Source of the DNA: Desulfobacteraceae bacterium
GTDB lineage: Bacteria; Desulfobacterota; Desulfobacteria; Desulfobacterales; Desulfosalsimonadaceae
NCBI GenBank assembly: GCA_003599885.1
Contig: QZKW01000045.1
Span: 1 to 64,000, forward strand
Direction: 5' to 3'
Length of the DNA stretch: 64,000 nucleotides
This document shows positions 43,323 to 51,806 of the stretch, piece by piece. A model generated the notes under the pieces. The model was not told where the DNA came from. It did no database searches and saw nothing but the letters and a program-made list of their open reading frames with translations. Every line of letters starts with the position of its first letter. Position 1 is the first letter of the stretch. The translations under genes and the position numbers were made by a program.

Positions 43323-44018
43323 TTGATGCATATAACTGGTATGAAGACAGAACCGGCAATGGGAGAACTACCGCTATCCAATTTTATATCCCGTCTGGCA
43401 GATATCAATCACCTCACACCGCTTGGTTTTGACCGGTTTATTTTTTTCCCGGGTATGCTGTTTAATTCAAAGGAAAAATGGTGGGGCCGCGGTGGTTGTC
43501 GGGCGGTTTCGCATGAAGGCGTGGATTTGTGTTTTTTTGCAGGTGATGAAGACGCAAAATTCCGGCTGGATGAAACCGTTCAAATCCCGATGATCTATGA
43601 CGGGACGGTTGTGCATCTGATGGATGATTTTCTCGGGAAAACAGTTGTCACGCTGCATGATGTGGGGGCTGCTTCTTATGGCCCGCTTCTTTCTTTATAC
43701 GGTCATGTCCAACCCCACGATCACCTGAACGTCGGCGACCGGATCCATCAGGGCGAGGTGTTCGCTTCCATCGCAGATCCTGGAGGCAGGTCAATGTTTT
43801 TGCCGCCGCATCTTCATCTGTCGCTGGCAAAGCCGCAAATGTTTCCGCAGGTTAGCCAGTTGTCCTGGGAAATGCTGAACCATGCGGACCGGTCGGTTTT
43901 TATCGACCCCATGAAGGCCCTGGAAATGGATTATTCAGTCATCCATTATGATAACGCCTTTAATTTATTCCAACAATATACTCGTTGCAGCGCGGGAATT
44001 GCTGCAAAATCCAAATAA
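43323..44018 (+). CDS. LytM/M23-type peptidase-like protein
   Basis: 231 residues without a signal peptide. The core has HEGVDLCFF (the H-x3-D zinc motif), a central IPMIYDGTVVHLMDD, YGHVQPHDHLNVGDRIHQGE and HLHLSLA (H-x-H). These are the zinc ligands of M23 glycyl-glycine endopeptidases that cut cell-wall cross-links or serve as regulators. The lack of an export signal is odd: either a later start or a cytosolic role. Its last 71 bp overlap the open frame of the next gene, but that gene's better start at 44032 removes the overlap. Confidence 0.72.
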   Translation: MMHITGMKTEPAMGELPLSNFISRLADINHLTPLGFDRFIFFPGMLFNSKEKWWGRGGCRAVSHEGVDLCFFAGDEDAKFRLDETVQIPMIYDGTVVHLMDDFLGKTVVTLHDVGAASYGPLLSLYGHVQPHDHLNVGDRIHQGEVFASIADPGGRSMFLPPHLHLSLAKPQMFPQVSQLSWEMLNHADRSVFIDPMKALEMDYSVIHYDNAFNLFQQYTRCSAGIAAKSK

Positions 44019-44031
44019 CGATGAGGGCGAT

Positions 44032-44814
44032 ATGGAAACACGAAAAGATGGAGATATCTGCTTTATAACCGGGAACTGGCCGCTTACTGCCGGCAGGCCG
44101 ACGATTATTTTTATTCATGGCGCGGCCCTTTCCAAAGGTCTCTGGGACGCTCAGGTGGAAAGCCTTTCCGATATCGCAGATACCCTCGCTATTGACCTGC
44201 CGGGACATAAGGACTCCAATGGGCCTGCCTGTGACCGGATTTCTGATTATGCCTTGGCTGTAGGCCTTTTCGTTGAGCGGATGCAGATCTCAACGCCCAT
44301 CCTTTGCGGGTTGAGTATGGGGGGCGCGGTCACGCTGGAACTCCTGATAACCCGCCCCGATCTTTTCCGGTCGGCGATTCTGATGCATACCGGCGCACGG
44401 TTGAAGGTTTTTCCGTTTATTTTTGAATCCATTCAAACGGACTATTCAAAGTATCTGGATATGGTGGTTGAATTTTCTGTTTCAAAGAAAAGTGACAGGT
44501 CGCAGGTTAAAACCATAATGAACGAGATAACCGTGCTTTCACCGGACGTGGCGTTAAAGGATTTTACCGCTTGCGACCAGTTTGATGTGATGGAAAAACT
44601 GAGCCGGATCATGGCGGAAGTGCTGGTTGTCACCGGCGATGAAGATGCCATAACGCCGCCGAAATATGGCCAGTTTTTACAAAATAACATTCCAAACGCC
44701 AAGTTAACCAGCATTGCAGAGACCGGTCATCTGTCCCCCATTGAAAAGCCGGAACAGGTTAACCGGCTGATTCGGGATTTTTTATCAACGCAGACGTCCT
44801 TGGACATTGCCTGA
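44032..44814 (+). CDS. Alpha/beta hydrolase
   Basis: 260 residues from the ATG at 44032, with GAGGG ahead, 13 bp past the LytM-like gene stop; the frame extends 28 codons upstream into that gene. The triad is Ser95 in CGLSMGGAV, Asp in VTGDEDAITPP and His in ETGHLSPIE; the oxyanion loop is FIHGAAL. It could hydrolyse an ester or acyl-thioester; a link to storage lipids is suggested by the neighbouring locus only. Last gene of the Usp-TPR-LytM-hydrolase run. Confidence 0.82.
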   Translation: METRKDGDICFITGNWPLTAGRPTIIFIHGAALSKGLWDAQVESLSDIADTLAIDLPGHKDSNGPACDRISDYALAVGLFVERMQISTPILCGLSMGGAVTLELLITRPDLFRSAILMHTGARLKVFPFIFESIQTDYSKYLDMVVEFSVSKKSDRSQVKTIMNEITVLSPDVALKDFTACDQFDVMEKLSRIMAEVLVVTGDEDAITPPKYGQFLQNNIPNAKLTSIAETGHLSPIEKPEQVNRLIRDFLSTQTSLDIA

Positions 44815-44914
44815 AGCAGGTGTCTCTGGGAAAAAACCGATGAATCTGCTTGAAAATCCATCCAACGTCTGTTATTTCGCAAAGGATATTTAACATAATT
44901 TACAATCAGGGGAA

Positions 44915-45955
44915 ATGATGATCAGAGCAGGTGTTGTGGGGGCGACAGGATATGCTGGCGCTGAATTGGTGCGCATACTCGCGGGCCATTCAGGTGTGGA
45001 CCTGACAGTCGTAACTTCGCGTCAGTATTCCGGAAAACCGTTTACCAGCGTTTTCCCGTCCATGAAGGGGCTGGTGGACCTCACCTGTGAAGCCTTCGAC
45101 AATGAAAGTGTCTGCGCAAGAACGGACGTTGTTTTTATGGCCCTTCCGCATAAGCTTCCCATGGCCTTTGTACCGGGTCTGCTGAAACAGGGAAAAAAAG
45201 TCGTGGACCTGTCTGCTGATTTCAGGTTCTCCAATCCGGCCGCCTATGAAGCGGTTTACCAGCCCCACACTGCCAAAGACCTGCTGGCGACTTCTGTCTA
45301 CGGGCTGTGCGAGGTTTTTAAGGAAAAGATTCAGCAGGCTGATCTGATCGGTAATCCCGGCTGTTATCCCACCAGCGTAATTTTACCCCTGTATCCATTA
45401 ATCAAAAACGGGTTTATAGATCCAGCCTCCATTATTGCCGACTGCAAATCCGGTGTCAGCGGGGCAGGGCGTTCTTTGTCTCTGACGGCGCTTTACTGCG
45501 AGGTTTCGGAATCTTTTAAAGCCTATAAAGTCGGCGGACATCGTCACCAGCCGGAGATGAACGAAATTTTAAGCCTTGCAGCCAAGATGCCGGTGAACAT
45601 CACGTTTGTTCCCCATCTCCTGCCCATGTCCAGAGGGATGGAGTCAACGATTTACGCAAATTTAAATAAGGATGTCAGCCATCAGGACGTTCATGATTGC
45701 CTGGCGGCTTTTTATTCGGATTGCCCCTTTATCCGGATAACGGACAATGGCCGGCCGCCGGACACGGCCCATGTGCGCGGGACCAATTTCTGTGATATCG
45801 GTTTTGTTCTGGATACGCGGAACAACCGGATCATCCTGATGTCGGTTATTGATAACCTGGTAAAAGGTGCGTCCGGTCAGGCGGTTCAGAATATGAATTT
45901 GATGATGGGTCTGGATGAATCTGCAGGATTGAACGCCGTCCCATTTCCCATCTAA
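44915..45955 (+). CDS. argC: N-acetyl-gamma-glutamyl-phosphate reductase
   Basis: 346 residues, standard length. NAD(P)-binding GATGYAGAELVRIL at the start, catalytic Cys150 in GNPGCYPTSVIL, and KVGGHRHQPEMNEI with the conserved His. Third step of arginine synthesis: reduces N-acetylglutamyl phosphate to the semialdehyde. AGGGG before the first of two ATGs. No other arg gene is in the window. Confidence 0.97.
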   Translation: MMIRAGVVGATGYAGAELVRILAGHSGVDLTVVTSRQYSGKPFTSVFPSMKGLVDLTCEAFDNESVCARTDVVFMALPHKLPMAFVPGLLKQGKKVVDLSADFRFSNPAAYEAVYQPHTAKDLLATSVYGLCEVFKEKIQQADLIGNPGCYPTSVILPLYPLIKNGFIDPASIIADCKSGVSGAGRSLSLTALYCEVSESFKAYKVGGHRHQPEMNEILSLAAKMPVNITFVPHLLPMSRGMESTIYANLNKDVSHQDVHDCLAAFYSDCPFIRITDNGRPPDTAHVRGTNFCDIGFVLDTRNNRIILMSVIDNLVKGASGQAVQNMNLMMGLDESAGLNAVPFPI

Positions 45956-45990
45956 ATTTTTTAAGGATGCATGATAAGGATTTATTGAAT

Positions 45991-46338
45991 ATGCAATTAT
46001 CAATAAGGAAACCGTTATTTTTGATCCTTATTTTTTTTATTTTTCTGACGGCTCAGGCTCAGGCCGATGAACTGGACGCTAAACGCAATGAGATGGTGAA
46101 ATATTTCAAAAGTGATGAAGAACCAAAGGTTATAGATGCAATATGGACAATGGATAATGTATTTAAAGTGGGTGTTTATGACGACGGAAGCAGAAGAGAC
46201 GGATATGCTCAATATGTCTGTATGGTTCTCAAGGAAAACGGTTTTCGTGGAAAAGAAATTTATGTCCAGGTGATCGACTATGCCAAACTTATGCAAACCA
46301 AAAAATGGATAAAATTGGGAGAGACGTTTTGTGACTAA
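45991..46338 (+). CDS. Small exported protein, unknown
   Basis: 115 residues from the ATG at 45991 with AAGGA 9 nt before it. Signal peptide (PLFLILIFFIFLTAQAQA, cut near 24), then a small alpha/beta body (MDNVFKVGVYDDGSRRDGYA) with two Cys. No family recognised. Follows argC by 35 bp. Confidence 0.6.
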   Translation: MQLSIRKPLFLILIFFIFLTAQAQADELDAKRNEMVKYFKSDEEPKVIDAIWTMDNVFKVGVYDDGSRRDGYAQYVCMVLKENGFRGKEIYVQVIDYAKLMQTKKWIKLGETFCD

Positions 46339-46451
46339 TGTTGGAAAGATTGGTTTGAATTATAGCAATCCGCGTACCCAATCCCTTAAAATATGGCAGG
46401 ATTCCATTCGTGGCCACCATTCTGCTGTTTTTCGGAAACATGGAAGCCACC

Positions 46452-46476
46452 GCGTCATTATTAATGACGCTATAAT
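46452..46476 (+). promoter_or_regulatory. Perfect palindrome directly followed by TATAAT, before the ACT-domain gene
   Basis: GCGTCATTATTAATGACGC (46452-46470) is a 9-bp inverted repeat around one base. TATAAT (46471-46476) touches it, so a dimeric protein bound here would cover the spacer. The -35 region (near 46448) is a poor match, as at activator-dependent promoters. An amino-acid-responsive regulator is plausible, given the ACT and Liv genes downstream. Confidence 0.55.
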
Positions 46477-46512
46477 TATGTGAGAAGGATAGCTATATTT
46501 TTGGATAATACG

Positions 46513-46944
46513 ATGAAAACGTCTCAGATTTCCATTTTTATTGAAAACAGATCGGGCCGCCTGGCGAAAATCACCACGCTGCTGGGGGCAAATGGTATCA
46601 ATATCCGGGCACTGTCCCTGGCGGATACATCGGATTTCGGTATTTTGCGTCTGATTGTCAACCAAACGGAAAAAGCCTTAAAAATATTACAGGACCAGGG
46701 CTTCACCGTCATGGTTTCATCCGTCGTCGGTGTGGCGGTGCCGGACACACCCGGTGCTTTGGGCAATCTTCTGTCGCTCATGGAGCATGCCGGACTCAAT
46801 GTGGAATATATGTATGCGTTTGTGACCAAAAATCAGGACCAGGCGGTGATTATTTTAAGGTTTGACGACACCGACAAGGCCATTGAAATGCTTATTGAAA
46901 ATGACATTACCGTGCTTGATGAAGGCGCATTGATGACGCTGTGA
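46513..46944 (+). CDS. Tandem ACT-domain protein
   Basis: 143 residues from ATG 46513; TTG at 46501 is an alternative. Two ACT domains: IENRSGRLAKITTLLGANGI (1-70) and PDTPGALGNLLSLMEHAGLN (70-143), each with the Gly-x-Leu ligand loop. ACT pairs bind amino acids, commonly branched-chain or aromatic ones. First gene ahead of the liv operon and PaaK-like ligase, 43 bp upstream of livK. Probably an amino-acid-sensing regulator of this set. Confidence 0.85.
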   Translation: MKTSQISIFIENRSGRLAKITTLLGANGINIRALSLADTSDFGILRLIVNQTEKALKILQDQGFTVMVSSVVGVAVPDTPGALGNLLSLMEHAGLNVEYMYAFVTKNQDQAVIILRFDDTDKAIEMLIENDITVLDEGALMTL

Positions 46945-46987
46945 TGCGCATTGGATGAATTAATCATTAACAAAGGAGGTTGGGCCT

Positions 46988-48136
46988 GTGAAACGAATGA
47001 TCCTGGCGATGTGTGTGTGTGTAATGATGAGCTTTTCCGCATCAGCAGTTTTTGCGGAAACGGACGCTTATCATGTGGGGTGCGTGTTTTCCATCACCGG
47101 AAAAGCTTCATGGCTTGGGGAACCAGAGCGCAATACGGTTCAAATGATCGTCAAGCAGATTAATGACGCTGGCGGCATCAATGGTCGTCAACTGGTTCTT
47201 CATATTGAAGACGACCAGGGAGACAACACCCGGGCGGTAAACGCGATTAAAAAGCTCATCAAAAAAGACAAAGTGTGCGCCATTATCGGGCCCTCATTGA
47301 GCGGCACATCGCTTGCCGGCGTTCCGGTCGTCACTCAGGAACAGATCCCCATGATTTCCTGCGCGTCTGCCGCAAAAATCACCACTCCCGCTGAGGAGCG
47401 GAAATGGATATTTAAAACTGCGCCGAATGACAGTGATGCGGCCCGCAATATCTTTGCCCACATGAACACCCACAACATTCATAAGGTCGGGATCATGACC
47501 GATTCCACAGGGTTCGGCGCAGCCGGAAGAGAACAGTTGAAAGCGATCGCCGTTGATTACAAAATTGAGATTGTGGCCGATGAAACCTACAATCCCACGG
47601 ATACGGACATGACCGCGCCGCTTATCAATATCCGGAATTCCGGCGCCCAGGCAATCATCAACTGGTCGATTGTTCCGGCCCAGTCCATTGTGCCTAAAAA
47701 CATGAAAGATCTGAAAATGACCATTCCCCTGTATCAGAGCCACGGTTTTGCGAATATCAAGTATGCTGAAGCTGCCGGTGATGCGGCGGAAGGATGCATT
47801 TTCCCGGCTGGCAGGATCATGGCCGTGGACACCCTTCCGGATGACCAGCCCCAAAAGAAAGTTCTGGAGGCTTATAAAAAAGCCTATGAGTCTGCTTTTA
47901 AGGATCATGTCAGCACCTTTGGCGGCCATGCCTATGATGCGCTTTGGATTACTGCGGATGCATTGAAAAAAGTGGGTGATGACCCGGCTAAACTCCGTGA
48001 TGAATTTGAAAAAACAAAATTTGTCGGCATCGGTGGTGTGTTTGAATTTTCGGCCACCGATCATTGCGGCTTGGACAAAGATGATTTTTCCATCATGACG
48101 GTCAAAGATGGAAAATTTGTCGTTTTAAAAGAATAA
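46988..48136 (+). CDS. livK: Branched-chain amino acid ABC transporter substrate-binding protein
   Basis: 382 residues from GTG 46988, with AAAGGAGG 10 nt before it. Signal peptide (ILAMCVCVMMSFSASAVFA), then the type I periplasmic fold: VGCVFSITGKASWLGEPERN, INDAGGINGRQLVLHIEDDQ, IGPSLSGTSLAGVPVV. Binds leucine/isoleucine/valine or related acids; some family members bind aromatic or amide compounds, so the ligand is unsettled. A terminator follows, so it is likely made in excess over the membrane parts. Confidence 0.9.
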   Translation: MKRMILAMCVCVMMSFSASAVFAETDAYHVGCVFSITGKASWLGEPERNTVQMIVKQINDAGGINGRQLVLHIEDDQGDNTRAVNAIKKLIKKDKVCAIIGPSLSGTSLAGVPVVTQEQIPMISCASAAKITTPAEERKWIFKTAPNDSDAARNIFAHMNTHNIHKVGIMTDSTGFGAAGREQLKAIAVDYKIEIVADETYNPTDTDMTAPLINIRNSGAQAIINWSIVPAQSIVPKNMKDLKMTIPLYQSHGFANIKYAEAAGDAAEGCIFPAGRIMAVDTLPDDQPQKKVLEAYKKAYESAFKDHVSTFGGHAYDALWITADALKKVGDDPAKLRDEFEKTKFVGIGGVFEFSATDHCGLDKDDFSIMTVKDGKFVVLKE

Positions 48137-48160
48137 TGCGTTTTGCGTAATCGTACAACC

Positions 48161-48209
48161 GCTTGTCCGCTGTCGCCGTTGAACCCGGCGGCAGCGGACA
48201 GGCTTTTTT
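48161..48209 (+). terminator. Terminator between livK and livH
   Basis: An 18-bp stem, GCTTGTCCGCTGTCGCCG (48161-48178) with CGGCGGCAGCGGACAGGC (48186-48203), two G-U pairs, loop of 7, then six T (48204-48209). Read-through would supply livHMGF at lower level. Confidence 0.88.
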
Positions 48210-48239
48210 AATGTGACTCAACCTCTGATCTTGTGACGG

Positions 48240-49157
48240 ATGATAAGGCGAATGAACCCTGCGGAAGCAAATCTGGTCGATTTAGTTCAGTTCTTTTTTA
48301 TGGGAATCCAGCGGGGGTGTATTTACGCCATGGTCGCCATGGGGTTTAACATGATTTACAACGCCACCGGGATTATCAATTTCGCCCAGGGTGAATTTGT
48401 GGTTCTCGGCGGCCTGATGATGGTTTCCCTGACGATGGCATTGCACCTGCCCATTGTGCTTGCCTTTATCCTCACGGTTCTTTTTGTCGTGGTTGTAGGC
48501 GTCCTGATGGAGAGACTGACCATCAATCCGGTGAAACAGCCAACCGTGCTGCGGCTTATTATCATCACCATCGCGGTTTCCATCATTACAAAGGGCGCGG
48601 CAATGATGTTTTGGGGCAAGGGATCTCATTACATGAACCATTTTTCAAGCGCCGAACCCCTTGATTTTCACGGCGCCACCATATTGCCCCAGACCCTATG
48701 GATCATGGGCATTCTCCTTTTGGTGGTGGCCGCCTATGTTTTCTTTTTTAATTTTACCATGACCGGCAAATGCATGCGCGCCTGCTCCATTAACCGGGAC
48801 GCAGCGCGGCTGGCCGGAATTGATGACCGGAAAATGGTCATGCTGTCCTTTGCGCTTTCTGCCGGCATCGGCGCGGTGGCGGGCATCATCATTACGCCTG
48901 TCATCCAGATGGACTACACCCGGGGGGCAATGCTCGGTTTAAAAGGATTTGGCGCCGCGGTTCTGGGGGGGCTCGGAAACAGCACCGGGGCGGTTGCCGC
49001 AGGTGTTCTGCTGGGAGTTTTGGAAGCCCTTGGCGCAGGATATATCTCCTCCCATTATATGGACGCCATTGCGCTGGTGATTCTTTTGTTTGTTCTGTTT
49101 ATTCGCCCCAGCGGCATTTTTGGGAGTTCCGAGGCCATGAGGTTAAAAGAATTTTAA
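48240..49157 (+). CDS. livH: Branched-chain amino acid ABC transporter permease LivH
   Basis: 305 residues, about 8 membrane helices. FFFMGIQRGCIYAMVAMGFN and YNATGIINFAQGEFVVLGGL are the LivH hallmarks (NFAQGE), and KGFGAAVLGGLGNSTGAVAAG is the cytoplasmic EAA-like loop that meets the ATPases. Pairs with LivM in the inner membrane. No strong ribosome site before the first ATG. Confidence 0.93.
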   Translation: MIRRMNPAEANLVDLVQFFFMGIQRGCIYAMVAMGFNMIYNATGIINFAQGEFVVLGGLMMVSLTMALHLPIVLAFILTVLFVVVVGVLMERLTINPVKQPTVLRLIIITIAVSIITKGAAMMFWGKGSHYMNHFSSAEPLDFHGATILPQTLWIMGILLLVVAAYVFFFNFTMTGKCMRACSINRDAARLAGIDDRKMVMLSFALSAGIGAVAGIIITPVIQMDYTRGAMLGLKGFGAAVLGGLGNSTGAVAAGVLLGVLEALGAGYISSHYMDAIALVILLFVLFIRPSGIFGSSEAMRLKEF

Positions 49158-49158
49158 C

Positions 49159-50211
49159 ATGAAAGGAAAAAACAGCGCCGGCTTGATCGCTCTGATATTA
49201 GCGGTGATATTGTTACCATATATCATCACGAATGATTACTATCTGGGGGCATTGATATTCGCAGGGCTGAACAGCTTGGCCTGTATCGGGCTGTGCATGC
49301 TGATGGGGTATGCCGGTCAAATTTCCATCGGCCACGGCGCTTTTGTCGCCATTGGCGCTTACGGGTCGGGTATTCTGACTGCCAGTTTTGCCTGGTCTCC
49401 CTGGCTGGCCATGTTTTGCAGTCTGATTATGGCTGTGGTGGTCGCCATCGTTTTGGGCATCCCCGCACTCCGGTTAAAAGGGCATTATCTGGCCATGGCC
49501 ACGCTGGGGTTTGCCTCCATCGTTCATGTGGTGTCTGTGGCCGCCGTGGACCTGACCGGCGGCCCATCTGGGATTGTCAACATTCCGCGGCCGAAGCTGT
49601 TCGGATATCTGTTGCAGACAGATACCCAGTATTTTTATTTTGTCTGGGCCGTTGTGATTATCGGGATTTATTGCGCGTTTAATCTCATCGATTCAAGGGT
49701 GGGAAGGGGCCTGCGGGCTCTCCACGGCAGCGAGGACGCGGCCGCTTCCCTGGGTATTCCCGTCACATGGTATAAAGTTCAGGTGTTTATTCTGAGCGCG
49801 GTCTATGCTTCGGTCAGCGGCAGCCTGTACGCCTATTATGTCAATTATATCGATCCCGGACCGTTTGATATATCCTATTCTGTTTTGCTTGTGACAATGG
49901 TGGCGGTTGGCGGCCTGCACAATATCTGGGGGGCGCTTACCGGGGCGATTGTTCTTTCGCTGTTGCCGGAGTTTTTGTCCTTTGTATCCGATTATCTGCG
50001 GTTTTTCGGGATTGAATACCAGCAGGATTACGATACCCTGGTGTATGGTTTAATCCTGTTGTTTATCATGCTGTTTTTGCCGGAAGGGATCTTTCCCAGT
50101 CTGCGCGGCGCAGTGGCCGGGATTATTGCACTATTTAAAAAAACTCCCCGGATGTCCGGCCAAAATTCAGGCCCAATTGCAGGCCGGAGATTCTCAGGTC
50201 ATGACAAATAA
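49159..50211 (+). CDS. livM: Branched-chain amino acid ABC transporter permease LivM
   Basis: 350 residues, about 9-10 membrane helices: LMGYAGQISIGHGAFVAIGA (the GQISIGHG motif), LRLKGHYLAMATLGFA, and GSEDAAASLGIPVTWYKVQV as the EAA-like loop. Starts 1 bp after the livH stop and overlaps the livG start by 11 bp, so all are translated together. Confidence 0.94.
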   Translation: MKGKNSAGLIALILAVILLPYIITNDYYLGALIFAGLNSLACIGLCMLMGYAGQISIGHGAFVAIGAYGSGILTASFAWSPWLAMFCSLIMAVVVAIVLGIPALRLKGHYLAMATLGFASIVHVVSVAAVDLTGGPSGIVNIPRPKLFGYLLQTDTQYFYFVWAVVIIGIYCAFNLIDSRVGRGLRALHGSEDAAASLGIPVTWYKVQVFILSAVYASVSGSLYAYYVNYIDPGPFDISYSVLLVTMVAVGGLHNIWGALTGAIVLSLLPEFLSFVSDYLRFFGIEYQQDYDTLVYGLILLFIMLFLPEGIFPSLRGAVAGIIALFKKTPRMSGQNSGPIAGRRFSGHDK

Positions 50212-50962
50212 TATCCTTGAGCTTGATCATTTACGGAAGAATTTCGGTGGAGTGGTCGCGGTTTCAGATCTGTCCCTGAATATCGCAAAAGGGGCAATCT
50301 CTTCGTTGATCGGGCCCAATGGAGCGGGAAAAACCACGATTTTTAACCTGGTGACGGGATTTGCCCAACCCTCCGGCGGTCACATTAATTTTTCCGACCG
50401 CCGGATTAACGGGATGAAACCCCATGCCATTGCCGGAATTGGCATCAGCCGCACATTTCAGAATGTTCAGATTTTTCCGAACATGTCTGTTCTTGAAAAT
50501 ATTATGGTGGGCCGGTATTTAAGATCCCGGGCCGGAATGTTATACTCCTGCATTTTCCCACCGATTTTGCGAAATGAGGAAAAACGGATTCGCGAGGACG
50601 CTGAAAAACAGCTGCATTTTCTGGAGCTGGAACAGTACGCTGATACGCCGGCCGGCAGTTTGCCGCTCGGTAACCAGCGGATGCTTGAGATCGCCAGAGC
50701 GCTTGCCCTTGAACCCGGCCTCCTGCTTCTGGATGAGCCGGCTTCGGGCTTGAATGCCAGAGAAACCATCGCGATGGGTGAGCTTATCGGGAAAATCAAG
50801 GAAATGAACGTCAGCGTCTGGCTGGTGGAACATGACATGGATCTGGTGATGGATATTTCCGATTATGTGGCGGTCATTAATTTTGGCGGGTTGATCGCTC
50901 AGGGAACGCCTGCTGAAATTCAGAGAAATCCCGAGGTGATTTCGGCATATCTCGGCGGATAA
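50201..50962 (+). CDS. livG: Branched-chain amino acid ABC transporter ATPase LivG
   Basis: 253 residues from the ATG at 50201 (MTNNILELDHLRKNFGGVVA). Walker A GPNGAGKTTIF, Q-loop FAQPSGG, ABC signature GSLPLGNQRMLEIARAL (LPLGNQ in place of LSGGQ, usual for LivG), Walker B LLLLDEPASGL, His in VEHDMDLV. Drives uptake with LivF. The open frame extends 25 codons upstream inside livM, but the chosen start fits the family. Confidence 0.94.
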   Translation: MTNNILELDHLRKNFGGVVAVSDLSLNIAKGAISSLIGPNGAGKTTIFNLVTGFAQPSGGHINFSDRRINGMKPHAIAGIGISRTFQNVQIFPNMSVLENIMVGRYLRSRAGMLYSCIFPPILRNEEKRIREDAEKQLHFLELEQYADTPAGSLPLGNQRMLEIARALALEPGLLLLDEPASGLNARETIAMGELIGKIKEMNVSVWLVEHDMDLVMDISDYVAVINFGGLIAQGTPAEIQRNPEVISAYLGG

Positions 50963-51005
50963 ATTTGAATTACGAATTAGAAAATACGAATTAGAAATTG
51001 GTGCG

Positions 51006-51743
51006 ATGCTTCGTCTGGTGAATGTAAACAGTTATTACGGTCTGATACACATTTTAAAAAATGTGTCCATGCATGTGTCCGAAGGTGAAATCGTGACCGT
51101 GCTGGGCGCCAATGGAGCAGGAAAAAGCACGACGCTTCGAACCATCAGCGGGTTGCAGCCGGTTAAAGGCGGCAAAATTTTTTTTGACTCCCGGGAAATC
51201 ACCGGCGCGAACCCTGAAAAGCTGGTGAATTTAGGTATTGCCCATGTTCCTGAAGGACGGCAGATTTTCCGGCCCATGTCGGTCTATGAGAATCTGGAAC
51301 TGGGGGGATATATTATTTATAAACGGTATGGGAAAAAACAGCTCAAGAAAGAAATCGAAGGCCTTTTTGAGTTGTTTCCCATATTAAAGGAACGCCGAAA
51401 GCAATATGCCGGCACATTAAGCGGCGGAGAACAGCAGATGCTGGCAATCGCCATGGCCCTGATGTCTCGGCCGAGACTGCTGCTTCTGGATGAACCGTCC
51501 ATGGGCCTGGCGCCCCTGATTATCAGGGAAATTTTTCAATTGATCGGGAATTTAAAGAAAGACCGCAAACTCACCGTGCTCCTGATTGAACAGAACGCGA
51601 ATGCGGCCCTGAAAATCGCGGATCGGGGGTATGTGATCGAAACAGGAAAAATCGTTCTTGAAGAGGACGCGCAAAAGCTCCTGGCAAACCAGGATATTAA
51701 ACGGGCTTATTTGGGCAGGGAACAACGGGAAATATGGGAATAG
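51006..51743 (+). CDS. livF: Branched-chain amino acid ABC transporter ATPase LivF
   Basis: 245 residues. Walker A GANGAGKSTTLRTISG, signature LSGGEQQMLAIAMALM, Walker B LLLDEPSMGLAPL, His-loop region LLIEQNANAALK (Gln-Asn in place of His, as usual in LivF). Preceded by a short direct repeat (ACGAATTAGAAA twice, near 50972-51000), with no clear ribosome site. Last of the transporter genes; the CoA ligase gene begins 63 bp on. Confidence 0.94.
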   Translation: MLRLVNVNSYYGLIHILKNVSMHVSEGEIVTVLGANGAGKSTTLRTISGLQPVKGGKIFFDSREITGANPEKLVNLGIAHVPEGRQIFRPMSVYENLELGGYIIYKRYGKKQLKKEIEGLFELFPILKERRKQYAGTLSGGEQQMLAIAMALMSRPRLLLLDEPSMGLAPLIIREIFQLIGNLKKDRKLTVLLIEQNANAALKIADRGYVIETGKIVLEEDAQKLLANQDIKRAYLGREQREIWE

Positions 51744-51806
51744 AAACTGACCCCGTCTTTTCCTGCATGAACAACCGCTCATTTTTGGAATAACGGGGAA
51801 ACAAGA

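Noticed and set aside
47294-48064. 256-codon minus-strand frame opposite livK
   Set aside because: Mirror of livK; no motif, no start signal.
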